Notes under the pieces: generated by a model | What the model saw: only the letters and a program-made list of their open reading frames with translations | Database searches by the model: none | Told to the model about the DNA's origin: nothing | Made by a program: the position numbers and the translations under genes | Source: Candidatus Fermentibacterota bacterium | Lineage (GTDB): Bacteria; Fermentibacterota; Fermentibacteria; Fermentibacterales; JCC-6 | DNA length: 11,846 nucleotides | Direction of reading: 5' to 3' | Assembly (NCBI GenBank): GCA_030607835.1 | Contig: JAUWJE010000034.1 | Span: 1 to 11,846, forward strand | Part shown: piece after piece, positions 7,279 to 11,846 of the stretch | How positions within the stretch are numbered: the first letter of the stretch is position 1 | Layout of the letters: each line of letters opens with the position of its first letter

Positions 7279-8738
7279 ATGTAAAGGAAAGACTCAAGAT
7301 TCCGCCAACCCTTATGCCAGAGCAGGATCCTACCGACCGAATCACCAATGTGGAAGAAGTTCCCCTTGGTTATACGCCGGAGATGGCTATGCTGGAAGCA
7401 AAAAGATGCCTTCAATGTAAGACTGCGTTCTGTGTGGAAGGATGTCCGGTTGGAATTGATATTCCGGGATTCATACAATTGATAGAGGATGGAGATTTTC
7501 TCGGAGCGATCAGGAAGATGAAGGAGAGGAATCTGCTCCCCGCAATCTGTGGAAGGGTTTGTCCTCAGGAGGAACAGTGCCAGCTGGTATGTACAATTGG
7601 AAAGGCTCAGAAGGATCCATGCAAAGCTGTGATGATTGGCAAACTCGAGGGGTTCATCGCGGACTGGGAACGAGAACAGGGGGAGTATGAACTTCCACCT
7701 GAAGTCAAGTCGTCTGGCAGGAAAGTCGCGATTATTGGATCTGGACCAGCAGGTCTTACCGTTGCCGGTGATCTGATAAGATTCGGACATAAAGTAACAG
7801 TGTTTGAAGCCCTTCATAAGGGTGGAGGAGTGCTGGTTTACGGAATTCCCGAATTCAGGCTTCCCAAGGCTATTGTCCAGGGGGAAATTGACTACCTCGA
7901 AAAACTGGGTGTCAATTTCAGGTACAATTTTGTTGTCGGAAAGACAGCACCGGTAACTAAGCTCATCGAGGATTATGACGCAGTATTTATTGGTACCGGA
8001 GCAGGGCTTCCACGATTCATGCGGGTTGATGGAGAGAACCTTCTGGGTGTTCTATCCGCAAATGAGTATCTGACAAGGGCCAATCTGATGAAAGCCTATA
8101 GTTTCCCGGAAACCGATACACCAATAGTAACCGGGAAGAAAGTAATAACTGTCGGTGGCGGAAACGTGGCTATGGACTGCGCCAGGACCGCACTGAGAAT
8201 GGGCGCTGCCAGATCTCTTATTGTTTACCGCAGAGCAGAGGAACAGATGCCGGCAAGGCTCGAAGAGATTCATCATGCCAGGGAAGAGGGAGTCGAATTC
8301 CACCTCCTGCAGAATCCCGTAAGTCTTATCGGGAATGAGGCTGGATGGATATCAGGAGCTTCCCTCATTAAAATGGAGCTGGGAGAACCGGACTCTTCAG
8401 GGAGGAGAAGACCTGTTCCCATTGAGGGGTCAGAGTTCACAGAAGAGACCGATGTGCTGATTGTCGCGATCGGTAACAGTCCAAACCCTCTTGTACCGGC
8501 TTCATTCCCCGCCCTGGAAGTCACCAGATGGGGTGGAGTTGTTGTTAACGAAATAACCGGTCAGACCTCGGTTCCAGGTGTTTTTGCCGGTGGTGATATT
8601 GTGCTTGGGGCTGCGACGGTCATTCTCGCGATGGGACACGGTCGCCGTGCCGCACGAGCGATGAATCTTTATCTAAGTTCCGGTCGCTGGGTCGATCTGG
8701 ACAGGGCATTGGACCTGTGCAGAGCCGAAGTGCGGTAA
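7275..8738 (+). CDS. nfnB: Ferredoxin:NADP oxidoreductase large subunit (NfnB/SudA; glutamate synthase small-chain family)
   Basis: Large subunit (487 aa) of the NfnAB transhydrogenase, related to the glutamate synthase beta chain. Two [4Fe-4S] motifs lie in the N-terminal domain: CLQC...CVEGCP (C45, C48, C53, C57) and CGRVC...CQLVC (C92, C96, C102, C106). The FAD site is AIIGSGPAGL (152-161), followed by GGVLVYGIPEFRLPK; the NADPH fold is ITVGGGNVAMD (291-301) with YRRAEEQMPAR; the C-terminal FAD motif is FAGGDI...GAATVILAMGHGR (437-457). The ATG at 7275 overlaps the nfnA stop and has AGAGGA 6 bases upstream; the frame also opens at a GTG at 7239, but that would lengthen the overlap without a better site. 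A stand-alone protein of this type could be taken for homotetrameric glutamate synthase, but tight coupling to nfnA makes the Nfn/Sud assignment the better one. It would link NADPH, including that used by GdhA, with NADH and reduced ferredoxin. Confidence 0.93.
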   Translation: MNVKERLKIPPTLMPEQDPTDRITNVEEVPLGYTPEMAMLEAKRCLQCKTAFCVEGCPVGIDIPGFIQLIEDGDFLGAIRKMKERNLLPAICGRVCPQEEQCQLVCTIGKAQKDPCKAVMIGKLEGFIADWEREQGEYELPPEVKSSGRKVAIIGSGPAGLTVAGDLIRFGHKVTVFEALHKGGGVLVYGIPEFRLPKAIVQGEIDYLEKLGVNFRYNFVVGKTAPVTKLIEDYDAVFIGTGAGLPRFMRVDGENLLGVLSANEYLTRANLMKAYSFPETDTPIVTGKKVITVGGGNVAMDCARTALRMGAARSLIVYRRAEEQMPARLEEIHHAREEGVEFHLLQNPVSLIGNEAGWISGASLIKMELGEPDSSGRRRPVPIEGSEFTEETDVLIVAIGNSPNPLVPASFPALEVTRWGGVVVNEITGQTSVPGVFAGGDIVLGAATVILAMGHGRRAARAMNLYLSSGRWVDLDRALDLCRAEVR

Positions 8739-8750
8739 ACCGTGATGTTC

Positions 8751-8790
8751 TTGACTTTGCTGAATGTGGAACGTAGCGTTCCCCCATTCA
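8751..8790 (+). promoter_or_regulatory. Candidate promoter overlapping an inverted repeat upstream of the receiver-RAM gene
   Basis: TTGACT (8751-8756) and TAGCGT (8774-8779) are 17 bases apart; the -10 match is weak. The segment 8761-8790 is an interrupted palindrome: TGAATG pairs with CATTCA at the outside and GGAACG with CGTTCC inside around a TAG loop, so the -10 lies in the palindrome. It could be an operator or an RNA hairpin. No T-run follows, so an intrinsic terminator is unlikely. Confidence 0.35.
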
Positions 8791-8807
8791 TTCAAACATG
8801 CCTTAAC

Positions 8808-8816
8808 AGAGGAGGA
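8808..8816 (+). promoter_or_regulatory. Strong ribosome binding site supporting a TTG start
   Basis: AGAGGAGGA ends 5 bases before the TTG at 8822. No ATG lies near the true N-terminus, and the receiver fold must begin at KGRVLIIDDE, so this site decides the start. Confidence 0.8.
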
Positions 8817-8821
8817 ATCCA

Positions 8822-9808
8822 TTGAAAGGCCGCGTACTTATTATCGATGATGAAGCTGAGATTCGACGTAATCTTACGATTGGTCTTACTCAGGAAGATT
8901 ACACTGCTGTTGCCTGTCCTGATGGTATTTCCGCGATTCATGAGCTGAACCTGGCTCGCGAAAAGGGTATAACCTACGATTATCTTGTTACAGACATATT
9001 CATGCCGGATATCGATGGTCTGAAGATTCTTAAAGTGATAAAGAATCAGTATCCCGATCTTCCCGTTCTTGTAATTACAGGCTTCGGAGATGAAAGGCTC
9101 ATGGCTACCGCGCTTTCGGAGCAAAACACCGGTTACCTTGATAAACCATTTGAAATATCAGATCTCGTGAAAGCACTTGAAGAACTGTCTCCCGGGAAAA
9201 CCGGAATCGATAAAGAGGAACCTTCGGTTGATGATGGTATGCGTGAATCAGTTAGTGCCTATCTGACCGTGAAGATCACAGACACTGACAGAAGCATGGA
9301 GATATTCGATACTCTCTATATGATGGATGGTATACAGTCATGCGATGCTGTGAGGGGGGATTTCGATATAATCCTTCTCGTCCAGGCCTCCTCAACGGAT
9401 GAAATCAAGACGATTTTCAACAGGGTAAGAGCCATAGACGGTATTGAAGTGTTATCCATGTCTGAAATAGAACGACCTAAACTGGACAGAGATGTAGATC
9501 AATTTATTGAAACCTACCAGAAGGCTGTGAAGCGGGACGCTCAGGCAGAGGCCAGAAGACAGCCAGGAACGATGAGCTATATCATTGTTGATATTGATCC
9601 TGACGCGATTCAGCAGATATTCACAACAGTGTTCTTCATCGATGAAGTTGTCTTCTGTGATGTTATCGAGAATGGTTCTAAACTTGTCGGCATGATCACC
9701 GGTCATGGAGCCATGGGGAGAACGCCCCGAATTATTGAGAAACTGAGTCAGATTGATGGTGTTCTCAGAGTCCGAGAAGCAAAAGTAATCAAGCTTATTG
9801 AGGACTGA
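8822..9808 (+). CDS. Response regulator with receiver and tandem RAM (Lrp/AsnC ligand-binding-like) domains
   Basis: A 328-aa cytoplasmic protein beginning at a rare TTG. Residues 1-122 are a complete receiver: acidic pair D9/D10, acceptor D58 in VTDIFMPDIDG, T86, and K108 in LDKPF. No helix-turn-helix or enzyme output domain follows. Residues about 145-218 match the beta-alpha-beta-beta-alpha-beta pattern of the RAM domain of Lrp/AsnC regulators, including RGDFDIIL (178-185) in place of the usual GDYD signature. After a charged linker (about 219-248), residues about 250-326 look like a second, more diverged copy without the GDYD element. RAM domains oligomerise and bind amino acids, so this could be a phosphorylation- and metabolite-responsive protein acting through protein contacts. 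It lies between nfnB and the nuoE-like gene; no histidine kinase is in the window. The receiver call is firm, the first RAM likely, the second tentative. Confidence 0.75.
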   Translation: MKGRVLIIDDEAEIRRNLTIGLTQEDYTAVACPDGISAIHELNLAREKGITYDYLVTDIFMPDIDGLKILKVIKNQYPDLPVLVITGFGDERLMATALSEQNTGYLDKPFEISDLVKALEELSPGKTGIDKEEPSVDDGMRESVSAYLTVKITDTDRSMEIFDTLYMMDGIQSCDAVRGDFDIILLVQASSTDEIKTIFNRVRAIDGIEVLSMSEIERPKLDRDVDQFIETYQKAVKRDAQAEARRQPGTMSYIIVDIDPDAIQQIFTTVFFIDEVVFCDVIENGSKLVGMITGHGAMGRTPRIIEKLSQIDGVLRVREAKVIKLIED

Positions 9809-10102
9809 TGACCGCTCTGCCTTTTCAGGGCTGTCATCCGGATAACGAAATTAGAACTGTATTCTGATCTGAATCTGTTTAATGGATCGAAAGCGGAATT
9901 CGGATTTGAACCCGAATATTTCACCAGGTTTCGTAACGAGACGGTGTAGAAGTGCTTGCAGACGAGGCATACGATGGAGGTCGACGCAGATGTATTGTAT
10001 ATACTTCAAGGATGACCGACTGAGCATAACGAAGTATGCGAGTGCCTTATGCATCGTCGCAGTAGAATCTCTGGTGAGATATCCGGGTTAATGGAGGGAG
10101 TG
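9809..10102. other. 294-bp stretch without a convincing gene
   Basis: The open frames here read as unlikely protein and lack a ribosome site. Weak structures are visible: GATGAC/GTCATC (9807-9812 with 9833-9838), spanning the preceding stop, and ATTCGG/CCGAAT (9898-9903 with 9912-9917). TATACT at 10000-10005 resembles a -10 box but has no good -35 at normal spacing. The region probably holds the promoter or leader of the nuoE-nuoF operon. Confidence 0.5.
10093..10100 (+). promoter_or_regulatory. Ribosome binding site that sets the nuoE start at 10103
   Basis: GGAGGGAG lies just upstream of the ATG at 10103. Earlier in-frame ATGs at 10049 and 10091 lie upstream of this site and would add residues unlike the family. 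Confidence 0.65.
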
Positions 10103-10618
10103 ATGACAACGGCTACCAGCAAGGAGAAATTCAGTTACAGGGTATGGCGATACAACGGGGCTCCCGGAGAGCTGATACCTCTTCTGCAGTCTGCCCAGGA
10201 ACACTTTGGTTACATACCAAGACGTGCGATCAACTACATTTCCGGAGTAACCGGAATACCTGAATCGGATATTTATGGTGTTATTACTTTCTACAGCCAG
10301 TTCCGGCTTCGTCCAATGGGCAAGTACGTTGTCCGTGCCTGCGCAGGCACAGCCTGTCATGTATCCGGCGCGAAAATGATCATAGAGACTATCGAGGATG
10401 AGCTTGGAATTGAGGTTGGTGATACGTCTGAAGATGGAATGTTCACACTCAATACTGTAGCCTGCATCGGCTGCTGCTCTCTTGCGCCTGTTATAATGAT
10501 TAATGACGAGACTTACGGTCGGCTGACACCTGCGTCGCTGAGGAAACTGCTTCGGAAATACATCCGGAAGGTTGGGGAAACCGCCGCTTCCATTGAGAAT
10601 GTATCCTGTGCCAAATAA
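10103..10618 (+). CDS. nuoE: NuoE/HydC-type [2Fe-2S] NAD-linked oxidoreductase subunit
   Basis: A 171-aa thioredoxin-fold [2Fe-2S] subunit related to NuoE (24-kDa subunit of complex I), HydC/HndA of NAD(P)-linked [FeFe] hydrogenases and the gamma subunit of NAD-formate dehydrogenases. An N-terminal helical domain (about 18-70, with LIPLLQSAQEHFGYIP) precedes the cluster domain, whose ligands are C80, C85, C121 and C125 (CAGTAC and CIGCC). It passes electrons to and from the flavin-bearing NuoF-like partner encoded 49 bases downstream. In the window nothing suggests a membrane complex I, and the partner's N-terminal ferredoxin-like extension favours a soluble hydrogenase or dehydrogenase. The catalytic subunit would lie beyond the window, so hydrogenase versus formate dehydrogenase is open. 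Confidence 0.93.
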   Translation: MTTATSKEKFSYRVWRYNGAPGELIPLLQSAQEHFGYIPRRAINYISGVTGIPESDIYGVITFYSQFRLRPMGKYVVRACAGTACHVSGAKMIIETIEDELGIEVGDTSEDGMFTLNTVACIGCCSLAPVIMINDETYGRLTPASLRKLLRKYIRKVGETAASIENVSCAK

Positions 10619-10667
10619 ATATTTCGATTGACGGAGTTCATTTGAGAAAAACGTCTGGAGCGCTGAA

Positions 10668-11825
10668 ATGAAGAAAATTGTAGTAGGTATGGGCACATGC
10701 GGTCTTTCCGCCGGAGCACGTCCTGTGCTTGAAAGGCTGAGGGAACTTGCTGATGAGAATCCGGACATCTGCCAGCTGACAATATCCGGCTGTATCGGGA
10801 TGTGCTACAGGGAACCTCTGGTGGAAATAAGGGATGCTGAAAGCAGAGCATTCTACGGAGGAGTCACCCCCGAATCCGCTGAAAAGATCTTTGAGAATCA
10901 TGTGCTGAATAATGAGAGAATAGAAGACGACAACCTGGTTTACATTATTGAGCCGGATGGGTCAACTTCTGGTTCTGAAGCTGACTTTCTTGATCTTCAG
11001 GAAAGAATAGTCCTACGCAATTGCGGTACAATCAATCCTGAGTCCATTTCCGATTATGAGAAATCAGGCGGTTACGAAAGCCTTAATAAAGTTCTTTTCA
11101 AGATGTCTCCGGAGGAGATTATTCAGGAAGTGAAGAACTCAGGTCTTCGTGGAAGAGGAGGAGCCGGATTTCCCACAGGTCTGAAATGGTCCTTCGCCGC
11201 CTTAAATGAAGCTGATAGAAAATATGTTGTATGCAATGCCGATGAGGGCGATCCGGGCGCATTTATGGATAGGTCTGTTCTGGAGGGAGATCCTCACTCC
11301 GTTCTAGAGGGTATGATCATATGTGCCAGAGCTATAGGCGCGAACTTCGGTTATATCTACTGCAGGGCGGAATATCCCCTGGCAATTCACCGGCTTGAAA
11401 TAGCCCTGTCAGAAGCCAGAGAAAAGGGTTATCTCGGGGAAGATATACTGGGATCCGGCTTTGATTTTGACGTTAAAATCAAGCAGGGCGCTGGAGCGTT
11501 TGTCTGCGGAGAAGAAACAGCGCTTTTTGCCTCAATTGAGGGCGAGCGTGGAATGCCCCGTATCCGTCCACCTTTTCCAGCGGAGAAAGGTCTCTGGCAG
11601 AAACCCACCAATAACAATAATGTGGAAACCTATGCAAATATTCCCTGGATAATTATGAACGGTGCTGACACATATGCCGCTTTTGGAACAGAGAAAAGCC
11701 CTGGCACCAAGGTATTTGCCCTTGCCGGTAAAGTCGTTCACGGAGGTCTTGCCGAGGTTTCCATGGGAACAACAATAAATGAACTTGTTTTCAGTATCGG
11801 CGGCGGCATCAAGGACGGCAGGTAG
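10668..11825 (+). CDS. nuoF: NuoF/HydB-type NAD(H)-binding flavin subunit, interrupted by an in-frame TAG
   Basis: The 385 codons visible are the front two-thirds of a HydB/HndC/NuoF-like subunit that binds FMN and NADH in a bidirectional hydrogenase, formate dehydrogenase or similar complex. Residues 1-80 are a thioredoxin-like [2Fe-2S] extension typical of HydB/HndC (C11, C42, C46; C35 is also near). The FMN loop is RGRGGAGFPTGLKW (161-174), followed by CNADEGDPGAFMDRS and the NADH site GAGAFVCGEETAL (274-286). A SLBB-like region follows (about 345-385). The reading then meets TAG at 11823-11825, right after GGGIKDGR; the next codons, open to the end of the window, read FKAVQMG, matching the family's (K)FKAVQxGG block. 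The [4Fe-4S] C-terminal domain therefore lies past the stop. ATG start with TGGAG 7 bases upstream. Premature stop, sequence error or stop-codon read-through are all possible. Confidence 0.9.
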   Translation: MKKIVVGMGTCGLSAGARPVLERLRELADENPDICQLTISGCIGMCYREPLVEIRDAESRAFYGGVTPESAEKIFENHVLNNERIEDDNLVYIIEPDGSTSGSEADFLDLQERIVLRNCGTINPESISDYEKSGGYESLNKVLFKMSPEEIIQEVKNSGLRGRGGAGFPTGLKWSFAALNEADRKYVVCNADEGDPGAFMDRSVLEGDPHSVLEGMIICARAIGANFGYIYCRAEYPLAIHRLEIALSEAREKGYLGEDILGSGFDFDVKIKQGAGAFVCGEETALFASIEGERGMPRIRPPFPAEKGLWQKPTNNNNVETYANIPWIIMNGADTYAAFGTEKSPGTKVFALAGKVVHGGLAEVSMGTTINELVFSIGGGIKDGR

Positions 11826-11846
11826 TTCAAGGCAGTACAGATGGGA

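Noticed and set aside
9890..9930. tRNA T-arm-like sequence on the minus strand (GTTCAAATC between short complementary arms)
   Set aside because: The paired arms enclose an 8-base loop instead of 7, and no D-arm, anticodon arm or acceptor stem could be fitted around it.
9882..10091. 69-codon plus-strand open frame in the gap before nuoE
   Set aside because: The composition is unlike neighbouring proteins (Arg- and Cys-rich start), there is no ribosome site, and it runs into the nuoE ribosome-site region.

Overview
This window comes from a bacterium with mid-range GC content and an anaerobic, probably fermentative, style of redox metabolism. The evidence is an NADP-type glutamate dehydrogenase, a two-subunit flavin/iron-sulfur ferredoxin:NADP transhydrogenase (NfnAB/SudBA type), and the NuoE- and NuoF-like subunits used by NAD-linked [FeFe] hydrogenases and formate dehydrogenases. 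The receiver-fused, truncated PPDK-like protein is a type I associate with Bacteroidota/FCB-group and neighbouring candidate phyla. That placement is an impression from family memory; no marker gene here fixes the phylum. I see no tRNA, rRNA, CRISPR array, prophage or transposase gene.

Layout. (1) Bases 1-1622 hold the 3' part of a PPDK/PEP-synthase-type ATP-grasp protein whose 5' end lies outside the window. (2) Bases 1623-1786, between two converging genes, hold a 154-bp element with 30-bp near-perfect terminal inverted repeats and an AT-rich core, resembling a MITE or REP/RAYT-type element. (3) gdhA is on the minus strand at 1787-3139. (4) A 256-bp divergent intergenic region has a candidate promoter in each direction and an imperfect direct repeat. 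(5) From 3396 to the end every gene is on the plus strand: a 991-aa protein with two receiver-like domains fused to a second PPDK-type ATP-grasp module; nfnA and nfnB, which overlap by 4 bp; a response regulator carrying two RAM (Lrp/AsnC ligand-binding) type domains, with a TTG start; a gap of about 290 bp; nuoE/hydC; and nuoF/hydB. The last gene meets an in-frame TAG after 385 codons, 21 bases before the window ends, while the downstream frame still reads like the family.

How the parts may work together. NfnAB exchanges electrons between NADH, ferredoxin and NADPH. GdhA consumes or makes NADPH during glutamate metabolism. The NuoE/NuoF pair links NAD(H) to an iron-sulfur catalytic subunit that would be encoded downstream. 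The regulatory proteins are unusual: a degenerate-plus-intact receiver pair joined to a nucleotide-binding PPDK module that has no phospho-histidine domain, and a receiver joined to RAM-like domains. No cognate histidine kinase is present. The most novel material is the pair of PPDK-like paralogues flanking gdhA, which share a C-terminal domain with LIGPGRWGS and G(S/T)HFFQ motifs, and the receiver-RAM regulator between the two redox modules.
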